Source: CAIYTF01 sp963664845
Lineage (GTDB): Bacteria > Bacteroidota > Ignavibacteria > Ignavibacteriales > Ignavibacteriaceae
NCBI GenBank assembly: GCA_963664845.1
Contig: OY761615.1
Span: forward strand, 2,294,001 to 2,358,000
Length of the DNA stretch: 64,000 nucleotides
Direction of reading: 5' to 3'
Shown: positions 9,635 to 18,233 of the stretch, piece after piece
Numbering within the stretch: position 1 is the stretch's first letter
How the letters are laid out: the number at the start of each line of letters is the position of its first letter
Translations under genes and position numbers: made by a program
The notes under the pieces: model-generated
Told to the model about the DNA's origin: nothing
The model's input: the letters and a program-made list of their open reading frames with translations, nothing else
Databases searched by the model: none

Positions 9635-10765
9635 TTATAATGGCAACGCCTCGCGTAACTTTTCACATATAAAATCAATATCATCATTACTCAGGTCATT
9701 GCTGGAGGGTAAATTAAATCCCGCATACGAGACGCTGAATGAATGCGGATATTTCTGTTGATTATGTTCTTCGAAATAAGGCGGCATCTCCGTAAGCGGA
9801 TAGAATATTGGCCGTGTTTCAACACCTTTCTCCGCCAAGCGCTGCATCACCGCATCACGGTGTACGGAATAGTCTATTGCAAGAAGTATGGTAAACATCC
9901 AATAGCTGCTGGTTACATTGGGCAACTCCGGAGGTATGGAAAACCGTTTATCGTCTTGCAAATTTCTTATATAACAATCGGCAATTCGTCGTCTCTGCGC
10001 CAAATGCCATTCAATCTGCTCAAACTGACCGAGCAAAATTGCCGCTTGCAAGTTGGTCATCCTGTAGTTGTAACCAATCACCGGGAACCAATACCTTTTT
10101 TCGCTGGACATTCCCTGATCTTTAAGCAAACGTATGGTCTTCGCAAAATTCTCATCGTTTGTTACGATCATTCCGCCTTCTCCGCTGGTAATTATCTTAT
10201 TACCAAAAAAGCTAAACGTACCCAGAGCTCCTATTGAACCTACTTTCTGCGTCACAAGGCTCCCGGATCGTTTGGAGTGGTAGAGTGCACCGTGGGCTTC
10301 GGCAGCATCTTCAATTACATACAACTTATGTTTTTCTGCGACATCCATAATTGCATCCATTTCGCACGGATGTCCGTAGAGGTGCACGACCATGATCGCT
10401 TTTGTCTTCGGAGTAATTACCTTTTCGATAAGCGACTCATCGATGTTCATGGTATCAGGACGGATATCGACAAACACGGGCGTACCGCCCATATAACGTA
10501 CAGCATTTGCAGTCGCAATATATGTTACAGCAGGAATAATAACTTCATCGCCAGGAGCTAATCCGACAGCCATCAGCGCCAGATGCAGCGCAACGGTTCC
10601 ATTGGAACAAGAAATTGCTTCTTTAACAGAACAATATTCCGCAAACTGTTTTTCAATCTCTGAAATATATTTTCCCAAAGATGAAATCCACGTGCTGTCA
10701 AATGCTTCAAGGAGATATTTTCTTTCATTGCCGGTCATTACCGGCCTTGCGACAGGATATTTCAT
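9635..10765 (-). CDS. DegT/DnrJ/EryC1 aminotransferase, GDP-perosamine-synthase-like
   Basis: A 376-residue PLP enzyme. Seen: DSTWISSLGKYI at 23-34, SNGTVALHLAL at 54-64, GDEVIIPAVTYIATANAV at 72-89, VHLYGHPC at 127-134, IEDAAEAHG at 151-159, and the PLP lysine in FSFFGNK (Lys190) followed by SGEGGMIVTND. From memory this closely follows GDP-perosamine synthase (Per/RfbE of E. coli O157 and Caulobacter), which aminates GDP-4-keto-6-deoxymannose at C4. The presence of gmd in the same cluster supplies that substrate. FdtB/QdtB-type enzymes aminating at C3 are the main alternative because ketoisomerase-like cupins are encoded just upstream; the motif pattern favours the perosamine type. Confidence 0.85.
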   Translation of the reverse strand: MKYPVARPVMTGNERKYLLEAFDSTWISSLGKYISEIEKQFAEYCSVKEAISCSNGTVALHLALMAVGLAPGDEVIIPAVTYIATANAVRYMGGTPVFVDIRPDTMNIDESLIEKVITPKTKAIMVVHLYGHPCEMDAIMDVAEKHKLYVIEDAAEAHGALYHSKRSGSLVTQKVGSIGALGTFSFFGNKIITSGEGGMIVTNDENFAKTIRLLKDQGMSSEKRYWFPVIGYNYRMTNLQAAILLGQFEQIEWHLAQRRRIADCYIRNLQDDKRFSIPPELPNVTSSYWMFTILLAIDYSVHRDAVMQRLAEKGVETRPIFYPLTEMPPYFEEHNQQKYPHSFSVSYAGFNLPSSNDLSNDDIDFICEKLREALPL

Positions 10766-10879
10766 TATTGATAAATGCCTTTTTGTGTAGTTTCAATCAT
10801 TGAGTCATCCACCATCAACGATAATGAACGTTGGGAAATTATTTTGTTGGAGAATTTGAGAATGTGACACATAACGCTG

Positions 10880-11290
10880 TTAAACAATTTTCCTGAATCG
10901 CTGATAGTCTTCGAACTTTCTGATATAGTCCTCCTCATCAAATAAATCGGAGGTAAGAACCAGGCAAATGGCTCCTGAAGAAAAATCAACAAGCGATGAC
11001 CAAAGCGTTGGCGGAATGTATAACCCGGAAAACGCCCGAGCCATAACGAAAGACTTTTCGTGTATGCCGTCTGTCACTTTGACTTCAAAGCTTCCCAAAA
11101 CACTGACAATGAGCTGATGGCATTTCTTATGCGCATGACCACCACGATCGGCCCCACCTGGTATATCATACAGGTAAAAAAGACGTTTCACTTCAAATGG
11201 CAGGTCATCATGGTCAACAGGCGTAAGTAATCCCCTGCGGTCACCAAAATGCTTTAAATCAATTATGCGGCATGCATCAGTCGATATCAT
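10880..11290 (-). CDS. FdtA/QdtA-family cupin (sugar 3,4-ketoisomerase-like)
   Basis: A 136-residue single-domain cupin. Seen: RIIDLKHFGDRRGLLTPVD at the N-terminus, YDIPGGADRGGHAHKKCHQ at 41-59 and a GLYIPPTLW turn, the standard pattern of WxcM/FdtA/QdtA proteins. The HAH pair (His52, His54) that serves in catalysis in FdtA is intact. FdtA and QdtA isomerise dTDP-4-keto-6-deoxyglucose to the 3-keto sugar before C3 amination. The start has GAGGGA just upstream and overlaps the preceding cupin gene by 14 bases, so the two are likely translated together. A dTDP-sugar route would need RmlA/RmlB from elsewhere. Confidence 0.85.
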   Translation of the reverse strand: MISTDACRIIDLKHFGDRRGLLTPVDHDDLPFEVKRLFYLYDIPGGADRGGHAHKKCHQLIVSVLGSFEVKVTDGIHEKSFVMARAFSGLYIPPTLWSSLVDFSSGAICLVLTSDLFDEEDYIRKFEDYQRFRKIV

Positions 11291-11711
11291 GAAGTTCCCT
11301 CTCTCTTTTTATCGAGATAAACTGATCATAATGAAGAATATAATCATCGGGTTCATATGGCGTGGAAGCAATAACCAGCGCCACAGAATTGGTGGAGAAG
11401 TTGATCATTTGACGCCACACAAGACTGGGTACATAGAGTCCATAAAACGAACGGTTTAAAGTATAGGTTACTTTATGCGTTCCGTCATCCAGGAGGACAT
11501 CGAAACTGCCCGATAAGGCTACTATGAATTCCTCCATTTGATGCATTGCATGCCCGCCTCGAAGTTCGCCCCCGGGAACATCGTAAATCCAAAAAACTCT
11601 CTTCATATCCATAGCGCCGAGAATGCTCTTCTCGATAACCGTGAGATTTCCACGATCATCATGAATTTTGGGCAAGTCGATCAGACGACAATCCTGTATG
11701 GAGCTTTTCAT
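11277..11711 (-). CDS. Second FdtA/QdtA-family cupin, altered catalytic motif
   Basis: A 144-residue paralogue of the next gene, sharing the same layout: RLIDLPKIHDDRGNLTVIE, YDVPGGELRGGHAMHQMEE and a GLYVPSLVW turn. In place of the usual HAH pair it reads HAM (His54, Met56) followed by His57, so the second catalytic histidine of FdtA is missing. It may have a different activity (for example an epimerase-like or binding role) or act as a partner of the neighbouring intact cupin. It begins 56 bases after the SxtJ-like gene and overlaps the next cupin by 14 bases. Family assignment is firm, function is not. Confidence 0.82.
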   Translation of the reverse strand: MKSSIQDCRLIDLPKIHDDRGNLTVIEKSILGAMDMKRVFWIYDVPGGELRGGHAMHQMEEFIVALSGSFDVLLDDGTHKVTYTLNRSFYGLYVPSLVWRQMINFSTNSVALVIASTPYEPDDYILHYDQFISIKRERELHDID

Positions 11712-11767
11712 TATATTTTCTGTACAGTGCGTTTATTATTCGTAAATAGTATCCATGCGTTGGTGTA

Positions 11768-12193
11768 TCAGAATATTTTTCTATAGTCAACATTCTGCTT
11801 CGCCGCTTTTGCGATCCAATATGTGCTCTTATCAGTATGAAATCCGGTTTCAATAAATTTCTTGCCGAAAAGCCTGGCAATAAATCCAAAAGGTGTCAGT
11901 ATCACATAGAACAGGCAGATCATAATTGTACGTGAAACAATCCATCCGAGTAAAAAGGCAAAAGCCATCCAGCCGATGTGTATTTTTTTTACCAACGAAG
12001 GCCAGATCACACCCAGCAAAAAAAACAGTACAAATGCAGCGGAAATGATTTGCAAATCTATATTGTCTTTACGCAGAGCAAGCAAAAATATAACAGATCC
12101 CAAAGAAACGAACAACAAAGAAAACTTACGCAAGCTTCCAGCTGTTTGATCCAATGCATTTATTTCCGTCTGGACATCTTTAATCAAGTTCAT
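11768..12193 (-). CDS. SxtJ-like small membrane protein, partner of the carbamoyltransferase
   Basis: A 141-residue protein taken from ATG 12193, which has GGAAAG upstream and overlaps the carbamoyltransferase end by 14 bases; the longer frame to 12307 lies inside that gene. Seen: a short cytosolic N-terminus, two close hydrophobic helices, then WMAFAFLLGWIVSRTIM and a helix ending FYVILTPFGFIARLFGKKF. The tail has STYWI. This W-G-S and TPxGxxxRLxGK pattern is what I know from SxtJ-family proteins, encoded next to NodU/SxtI-type carbamoyltransferases in many bacteria. Its role is unknown; guiding the carbamoylation step to the membrane is a guess. The DUF5989 small protein often seen in such clusters is not present here. 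Confidence 0.7.
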   Translation of the reverse strand: MNLIKDVQTEINALDQTAGSLRKFSLLFVSLGSVIFLLALRKDNIDLQIISAAFVLFFLLGVIWPSLVKKIHIGWMAFAFLLGWIVSRTIMICLFYVILTPFGFIARLFGKKFIETGFHTDKSTYWIAKAAKQNVDYRKIF

Positions 12194-14000
12194 ATACAGC
12201 TTTCCAGTTTTCCGCATCGCTGAATTCAGGTTGATCAGACTTGGTAATAACAAAATTCCCGAGTACCAGAATATCCATTTGGGTCCGCATGAAACAACGG
12301 TACGCATCCGCGGGCGACTCTACAATGGGCTCACCCCGAACATTAAAAGAAGTATTAACCACAACAGGACAACCCGTCTTTTTATAGAAAGCCGAGATCA
12401 ACGCATGGTAACGAGGGTTATCCTCCTTGTTTACAGTCTGCAGACGGGCGGAATAATCAATATGAGTCACCGCCGGGATTTCTGACCGCAGCACATTCAG
12501 CTTTTGTATGCCCCAGTAGTTTTTGGCTTCTTCAGACATCGTCAATTGCTTTTCTTTTTTAACTTCTGCAACCAGCAGCATATAGGGGCTTTCGCGGTCA
12601 ATCTCGAACCACTCGGAAACATGTTCGGCCAGCACCGAAGGCGCAAACGGCCGAAAGCCTTCGCGAAACTTGATTTTCACGTTCATTGTTTTCTGCATCT
12701 CGGCATTTCTGGGATCGCCAATGATTGTTCTGTTCCCAAGCGCACGAGGCCCAAATTCCATTCGTCCCTGAAACCAACCAATGACTTTCCCATCCATGAT
12801 ATTATCCGCCACAATATCATTCAATTCAAAATCTGAATAGCGGACAAATGGAATTTGTTTCGCTTTGAGAAAAGACTCTATTGCTTCAGGACTGTATTCA
12901 TTTCCGAGATAAGAACCTTTTTGCAGATCACGAGTTTTTGCAGCAGTCTTTTTTTGGTGATGATGATAATAAGCAATATATGCCGCGCCGAGCGCCCCAC
13001 CGGCATCACCAGCCGCCGGCTGAATCCAGATATCTTCAAACAAACCTGAGCGCAGGAGTTTGCCGTTTGCGACACAGTTAAGTGCCACTCCGCCAGCCAT
13101 ACAAAGAAATTTTTCACCTGTTTCTTTTTTGACGTGCCGCCCTTGTCTGAGAATTATTTCTTCAGTCACGTCCTGAATTGACCTGGCAAGATCCATTTCG
13201 CGCTGAGTGAGCGGTGACTCCGAGACCCGCGGTTTCCCACCAATCAGACGGGCAAACTTGTCATTGGTCATAGTCAATCCGGCACAATAGTCAAAATAAT
13301 CCATATTCATCCGGAACGACCCATCATCTTTCAGATCGATCAAATGTTCGAAAATCGTATCAACATATTTTGGCTCGCCATAAGGAGCCAGCCCCATAAC
13401 TTTGTATTCGCCTGAGTTCACCTTAAAGCCGGTGAAGTAGGTAAATGCCGAATATAATAACCCAAGAGAATGGGGAAAGTGTTGCTCGGAAAGTATGGTG
13501 ACGTTATTACCGTTTCCGACACCGAACGAAGTTGTAGCCCATTCTCCCACGCCGTCAATGGTTAGAAATGCTGCATGTTGAAATGGCGAAGGGAAAAAGG
13601 CCGATGCAGCATGGGATTCATGATGCTCAGGAAACAAAATATCTCCTGCAAACCCGGTTTCCTTTTTTATGAAATCCTGAATCCAAAGCTTTTGCTGGAG
13701 CCAAATAGGCATTGCCATCAGAAAAGAGGTAATGCCTTTAGGCGCAAAAGCCAGATAAGTTTCAAGAAGCCGGTCAAATTTCAAAAGCGGCTTGTCATAA
13801 AAGGCAACGCTTGAAAGATCAGTAACCGAAATTCCTGCTATCTTGAGACAGTTTTCAATGGCCTTCAACGGGAAGCTGTGATCGTGCTTCTTCCTTGTGT
13901 ACCGCTCTTCCTGAGCTGCGGCAACAATTTCGCCATCATGAAGGATGCATGCGGCAGAATCATGATAATAAGCAGAGATACCTAGGATATAGATAACAAC
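12180..14000 (-). CDS. NodU/CmcH-family carbamoyltransferase, 5' end without a normal start codon
   Basis: The frame contains the complete conserved enzyme: YILGISAYYHDSAA with EERYTRKKHD at the N-terminus, HHESHAASAFFPSPF (the HxxxH metal site of the Kae1-like domain), GWFQGRMEFGPRALGNR for carbamoyl-adenylate transfer, and a C-terminal NTSFNVRGEPIV. It transfers carbamoyl from carbamoyl phosphate via carbamoyl-AMP onto a hydroxyl, here probably of a sugar. The conserved part upstream of TTG 13868 (44 codons) is needed for the HDSAA motif, but no ATG, GTG or TTG exists in that frame before the stop just above 14000. ATG 14005 is in another frame. A one-base loss after that ATG, a very rare start, or an assembly error would explain this. 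TTG 13868 would give a truncated 562-residue protein. Confidence 0.85.
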   Translation of the reverse strand, partial: VVIYILGISAYYHDSAACILHDGEIVAAAQEERYTRKKHDHSFPLKAIENCLKIAGISVTDLSSVAFYDKPLLKFDRLLETYLAFAPKGITSFLMAMPIWLQQKLWIQDFIKKETGFAGDILFPEHHESHAASAFFPSPFQHAAFLTIDGVGEWATTSFGVGNGNNVTILSEQHFPHSLGLLYSAFTYFTGFKVNSGEYKVMGLAPYGEPKYVDTIFEHLIDLKDDGSFRMNMDYFDYCAGLTMTNDKFARLIGGKPRVSESPLTQREMDLARSIQDVTEEIILRQGRHVKKETGEKFLCMAGGVALNCVANGKLLRSGLFEDIWIQPAAGDAGGALGAAYIAYYHHHQKKTAAKTRDLQKGSYLGNEYSPEAIESFLKAKQIPFVRYSDFELNDIVADNIMDGKVIGWFQGRMEFGPRALGNRTIIGDPRNAEMQKTMNVKIKFREGFRPFAPSVLAEHVSEWFEIDRESPYMLLVAEVKKEKQLTMSEEAKNYWGIQKLNVLRSEIPAVTHIDYSARLQTVNKEDNPRYHALISAFYKKTGCPVVVNTSFNVRGEPIVESPADAYRCFMRTQMDILVLGNFVITKSDQPEFSDAENWKAVYELD

Positions 14001-14041
14001 CTCATTTTAATCGGCACACTGTGAACTGCTGCTTGTCTATA

Positions 14042-14968
14042 TTATTTTATGTAAGTTTTAATTGTCTTATAAAGACCTTCATGGAAAAGATAGAGCGGTT
14101 TAAATCCCAGCTTTTCTGTAATCAGGTCAACGGCAGCATAAGAATGTTTGATATCCCCCATTCGTGCCGGTCCATAAACCGGTTCAATGTTTTTTCCGAA
14201 GTACTCGTTAATCAGCCTTATAACATCATTTAATATGATTTGTTCGCCGCACCCGCAGTTAAACAGCATACCCGATACGCCCTGCGTCGTTGCTGCAAGA
14301 ATATTCGCGTGAACAATATTATCAATGTAGGTGAACTCGCGCGATTGCATGCCATCACCATAGATCGTCGGACGCTCATCATTCAAAATAGAAGTTATGA
14401 ACTTTGGAATCGCTGCGGCATATTGTGAATTGGGGTCTTGTCTTTTGCCAAAAACATTGAAATATCGTAGTACTACTGTTTCGAGATTGTATAAGGAAGC
14501 AAATATTTTAAAATAGTTCTCGCCGCCAATCTTTTGTACGGCATAAGGCGTAAGAGGATTTGTCGACATATCTTCCCGCTTTGGCAATTCAAGCGAATCA
14601 CCATATGCAGCAGCAGACCCTGCAAATACAGCCCTTCGTACACCCGTTTTTACCGCAGCCTGCAAAACATTAAGCGTGCCATTAAGGTTAATATCGTTCG
14701 AATATTGGGGCTCGGCAACCGACCAGGGAACTGATGCCAATGCAGCTTCGTGGAAAACAACCTCCACACCCTTGAAAGAAGAAGTTAAAAAATCCAAGTC
14801 TCGAATGTCACCTTCACATAAGGTGATATCTGAGAGGAATGAAGCTAAATTTTCTCTTTTCCCGGTGAGGAAATTGTCCACCACACGGACCTCGTGACCT
14901 TTTGCAAGAAGAGTTTCAGCAATATTGGAGCCAATAAATCCGGCCCCTCCCGTAACAGCACAAACCAT
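14042..14968 (-). CDS. NAD-dependent NDP-sugar epimerase/dehydratase (WbpP/GalE-like)
   Basis: A 308-residue extended SDR protein. Seen: TGGAGFIGSNIAE at 6-18, VVDNFLTGKRENL near 34-46, HEAALASVPWSV near 92, AGSAAAYGD, and YAVQK for the catalytic Tyr/Lys. GGAGFIG, the NFxTGKRENL loop and the A-S-V-P-x-S-V stretch are characteristic of UDP-GlcNAc 4-epimerases of the WbpP/Gne type; a C4 epimerase of UDP-GlcNAc or its uronic acid is therefore likely, but related UDP-glucuronate-type enzymes share many of these motifs. ATG 14968 has AAAAGG eight bases upstream. It is the first gene of the minus-strand polysaccharide run. Confidence 0.85.
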   Translation of the reverse strand: MVCAVTGGAGFIGSNIAETLLAKGHEVRVVDNFLTGKRENLASFLSDITLCEGDIRDLDFLTSSFKGVEVVFHEAALASVPWSVAEPQYSNDINLNGTLNVLQAAVKTGVRRAVFAGSAAAYGDSLELPKREDMSTNPLTPYAVQKIGGENYFKIFASLYNLETVVLRYFNVFGKRQDPNSQYAAAIPKFITSILNDERPTIYGDGMQSREFTYIDNIVHANILAATTQGVSGMLFNCGCGEQIILNDVIRLINEYFGKNIEPVYGPARMGDIKHSYAAVDLITEKLGFKPLYLFHEGLYKTIKTYIK

Positions 14969-15465
14969 AACAAAAACCTTTTTTAATGGAGAACAGGACA
15001 GTCAGAGAGCAGATAATATGAACAATCCATTGAAATACATCCATAAGGAAGAGTCAGTAAATATCCCGTTGAAAACAGAATTAATTTTCGACTTATTTAT
15101 AAATAACACCAATCTTTTGTTGGCTGACAAGCCCTTAATGAAAATTTACATATAGCTTCGCTTAGCAACTTACATTATTTGCTGCAGCAGTCTAGTTTTT
15201 GTGGTTCGGAGGGTTCGTTCCCACGCTAAACCAATCACAAATATATTAATATTTTACTTTCTACCCAAACAGACTAGGGGTACAGCCATGCGGCCAATAG
15301 CGTGTCTTACACTTTTAAAATCGTTCCTAAATGAGCTATTCAGACCTCTTATAAAGCGTTCGTCAGATTAAACCAATACGCAATTCCATCTGAATGTTTT
15401 CTTTAATGATCTGACCCTGCCTGGTAAAGAGCAATTAAAAATCTCCAGCAACTGCACACCAATTA
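14969..15465. other. Intergenic region upstream of the polysaccharide locus
   Basis: About 500 bases between mgtE and the epimerase gene carry no supported gene. The part nearest the epimerase is AT-rich and should hold the promoter of the polysaccharide run. I see no JUMPstart-like element, no T-tailed hairpin behind mgtE and no RNA gene. Confidence 0.5.
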
Positions 15466-16848
15466 TTAGAGAAGCGTACCACGCATAACCAAAATAGCAA
15501 CCGTGAAGTATATAATGAGTCCTGTCACATCAACCAAGGTTGCCACAAACGGTGCAGATGAAGTAGCGGGATCAAAACCCAGCCTCCGGAGTATTAACGG
15601 TAAAACAGCCCCCATGAGAGTTCCCCACATTACTACGCCTATTAGCGAAAAGCCAACGGTGACAGCTACGAGCAGCCAATGATCGCCATATATATTAGAA
15701 ATGGATTGCCAGATCAGTATTCGCAGGAAACCCAGTGTAGCCAGAATGCATCCTAAGATAAGCCCTGAGGAAAACTCTCTGCGTACCACGAAGAACCAAT
15801 CTTTAAGTTTGATTTCGCCTAGTGACAAGGCACGGATAACCAACGTGGACGCCTGCGAGCCAGAGTTACCCCCGGAAGAAATGATAAGTGGGACAAAAAG
15901 TGCGAGCACAACCGCCTTGTTGATCTGGTGTTCAAAAAAACCCATCGCAGAGGCAGTGAACATTTCGCCAATAAAGAGAATGCTCAGCCAACCAGCGCGC
16001 TTCTTTATCATTGAAAGAAGAGGTATAGTTGAATAGGGTTCATCCAGTGACTCAACAGCACCTATTTTCTGGATATCTTCAGTGGCCTCTTTTTCAGCCA
16101 CATCCAACATATCATCAACGGTCACAATTCCGATAAGAATACCACCATTGTCCGTTACAGGTAAAACCGTTCGGTCATATTTTTTAAACACACCAAGAGC
16201 TTTCTCCCTATCGTCGTCCACCAGCAAATGAACAAAACTGTCATCCATCAGGTCTCGCACCAGGTGATTGAGCGGTGCGACAAGAAACTCCCGTATTCTG
16301 ATATCGTCAATAAGGCGGCCTTTTTCATCAACCACATAGAGCACATTCAGTGTTTCCGAATCTTTCCCGTTTTCCCTGACAAAGTCAAGTACCTGTTGAA
16401 CTGTCCAGGAAGGGGTTGTTGCAATGAATTCAGGGGTCATTAAGCGGCCAACGGAGTGTTCCGGATAGCCCAACAGCGATACAGCAACTTGCCGCTCCTC
16501 CGTAGAAAGAAGGGAAAGAGCCAGCTTTGTCATTTTAGCAGGAAGTTCTTCAAGAAGAGCAGTTCTGTCATCAGGGGACATACCATTAAGTATCGTAGCC
16601 ACATCCTGATTCCCGAGCGATTTGAGCAAGCTTTTCTGAATGTCTAGGGCAAGATATTCAAATACGGCTGCGCTGGTTGCCTGTGGCAATAAACGTAACA
16701 GGATGATCTGATCCTGCACTGTCGGAAGGTCAACAATAAGATCGGCAATTTCAACCGGCTGCCAATCCGCTACAACCTCTTTAAGGGTCGCAAAGTCCCT
16801 TTTTTCAATTAACTCGATAATTTCAGGCTGAATAATTTTGACGAGCAT
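15466..16848 (-). CDS. mgtE: Magnesium transporter MgtE
   Basis: A 460-residue MgtE protein with all standard parts: a helical MgtE_N domain (about 20-130), two CBS domains (about 135-255; for example PVTDNGGILIGIVTVDDM), a connecting helix, and five membrane helices from about 285 to the end. The pore signature GGNSGSQASTLVIRALSLGE is present. MgtE is a Mg2+-gated Mg2+ channel of the inner membrane; the cytosolic domains close it when Mg2+ is plentiful. ATG 16848 has GAGGA seven bases upstream. The 146-base leader shows no recognisable M-box riboswitch. It lies downstream of the ATP-grasp gene on the same strand. Confidence 0.95.
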   Translation of the reverse strand: MLVKIIQPEIIELIEKRDFATLKEVVADWQPVEIADLIVDLPTVQDQIILLRLLPQATSAAVFEYLALDIQKSLLKSLGNQDVATILNGMSPDDRTALLEELPAKMTKLALSLLSTEERQVAVSLLGYPEHSVGRLMTPEFIATTPSWTVQQVLDFVRENGKDSETLNVLYVVDEKGRLIDDIRIREFLVAPLNHLVRDLMDDSFVHLLVDDDREKALGVFKKYDRTVLPVTDNGGILIGIVTVDDMLDVAEKEATEDIQKIGAVESLDEPYSTIPLLSMIKKRAGWLSILFIGEMFTASAMGFFEHQINKAVVLALFVPLIISSGGNSGSQASTLVIRALSLGEIKLKDWFFVVRREFSSGLILGCILATLGFLRILIWQSISNIYGDHWLLVAVTVGFSLIGVVMWGTLMGAVLPLILRRLGFDPATSSAPFVATLVDVTGLIIYFTVAILVMRGTLL

Positions 16849-16994
16849 TAAAAGTCCTCAATCCATTTATACTGTTAACAATAATAAGGTTCTCCATCAA
16901 GCGGATACCCTCTCCCGGTTCTCTTTCATGTATCTCAAAAATTTTTATAACATCACATTTCTCTCCGCAAGTGTACTGCCGGTGCCAGATAAAG

Positions 16995-17948
16995 CTACTG
17001 TCTGGATTCTTTTATACTGCCAGCAACAAACTCTCCCCATGTGCAATTGCTCTTGCCGGGTTTATGGTTCTTAGCCTTACGAATAGCCATATTTGCCACT
17101 GCATCCACTACCCATGCAAAGTTCTCTTCTCCAATGGAATTAAGATCGGCATCGGGTGAAGGGTCACAGAAATCTATCGCGTAAGGGATTCCATTTTTCA
17201 CGGCCAGTTCCACAGCATTGAAATCGTAACCCAGTGCTTTATTCAACGAAAGCACATCCTTTCGGATCCTGTCAAGCAGTGCTTTGGCCTTTGGTTGAGC
17301 ATCGTGGACATAGTGCATATCATTCGGTTGATGCGGATCATACTGCATGATATGAACATCCTGCCTGTCAACGCAATAGCACCGGAAATAGTCTGTGAAA
17401 ACTATCTCTTCTTGCAACATCATTACCAGTTGTCCGGTTTCATCGTACGCCCGGAAGAACTTTTCAATATTTTCAACACGGTGAACATTCCTTCCGCCAC
17501 TGGTTGTGAATGGCTTGAAAAATGCCGGAAACCCAACGTAACTAAAGATCGCATCCCAATTGAGCGGGTATTTCAGATTGCGGAATGAGTTCATAGTGGT
17601 TTCTGGAGGCTGCTGTTTTGAGGGGAGAACTACGGTTTTGGGAACGGCCACACCAACTTTGAGCGCCAGTGCATTATTCAAAAATTTATCGTCTGCCGAC
17701 CACCAGAAAGGGTTATTGATGACTGCTGTTCCCGTTATCGCCTCGTTTTTCAGATACGCCCTGTAGAACGGAACATCCTGTGAAATGCGGTCAATTATAA
17801 CACTATATCCCGAGGACTGGCCCTGAATAACTTTATCAAGCTTAATCAGCTCTGCTTTAATGTCTGGTTCGTTAAGTTCGTTAACGCGGTCAACAAAGGC
17901 CTGAGGAAAAGTATTTTCCTGTCCGTAGAGTATACCAATCTTTTTCAT
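16995..17948 (-). CDS. ATP-grasp domain protein of unknown substrate
   Basis: A 317-residue protein from ATG 17948, supported by AAAGGTG just upstream (a GTG two codons earlier overlaps that site). N-terminal region MKKIGILYGQENTFPQAFV looks like a preATP-grasp fold. The ATP-grasp part shows FPAFFKPFTTSGGRNVHRV (lysine and glycine loop), VMMLQEEI, GYDFNAVELAVKNG and AIDFCDPSPDAD, with acidic residues suited to Mg-ATP. Such enzymes join an acyl-phosphate to an amine or thiol, as in RimK or glutathione synthetase. No partner biosynthetic gene is adjacent: mgtE follows and a divergent sigma-54 regulator precedes it. The family is clear, the product is not. Confidence 0.75.
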   Translation of the reverse strand: MKKIGILYGQENTFPQAFVDRVNELNEPDIKAELIKLDKVIQGQSSGYSVIIDRISQDVPFYRAYLKNEAITGTAVINNPFWWSADDKFLNNALALKVGVAVPKTVVLPSKQQPPETTMNSFRNLKYPLNWDAIFSYVGFPAFFKPFTTSGGRNVHRVENIEKFFRAYDETGQLVMMLQEEIVFTDYFRCYCVDRQDVHIMQYDPHQPNDMHYVHDAQPKAKALLDRIRKDVLSLNKALGYDFNAVELAVKNGIPYAIDFCDPSPDADLNSIGEENFAWVVDAVANMAIRKAKNHKPGKSNCTWGEFVAGSIKESRQ

Positions 17949-18153
17949 GTGCACCTTTCAATAAGTCTGGATCAAAGTGTCTGGAATCATTTCCGGGAAA
18001 AACACAGGTCAGCGGAATAGACGAAAGCCACAATCGGGATCAATTCTGCCAGAGACGGCATTGAGTTTTTTTTACTGCAGGCAGAAATAACTGATAATGC
18101 ATTTTTCTTGAATCACCGGACAAATTTTGTGTATTTTTAGGAGGAATAATTTT

Positions 18154-18216
18154 ATGCCTTTTCTTTGCATTTTCTTGCAAAGATTACAAAATTTTGGTTC
18201 TTTTCAAAACTTTTAA
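18154..18216 (+). CDS. Possible 20-residue leader peptide of the sigma-54 regulator gene
   Basis: ATG 18154 follows a perfect AGGAGG (18139-18144) at nine bases and opens a 20-codon frame ending in TAA at 18216, 17 bases before the regulator's ATG at 18234. This is the best ribosome site in the area, while the regulator ATG has none. It may be a leader that couples or attenuates translation, or a chance frame. The peptide is hydrophobic and Phe-rich. Confidence 0.35.
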   Translation: MPFLCIFLQRLQNFGSFQNF

Positions 18217-18233
18217 TTTACCAAACCGAATAT

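Noticed and set aside
10765..10992. 75-codon minus-strand frame across the gap behind the cupin gene
   Set aside because: It is a shifted reading of the cupin end and adds nothing conserved.
11659..11889. Search for a DUF5989 small gene after the SxtJ-like gene
   Set aside because: Only 56 bases separate the SxtJ-like gene from the next cupin; the frame there is a shadow.
16849..16994. Possible M-box riboswitch or sigma-54 promoter in front of mgtE
   Set aside because: No M-box stems are seen; a TGGCAC and a TTGC occur but with the wrong spacing (11 instead of 5 bases).
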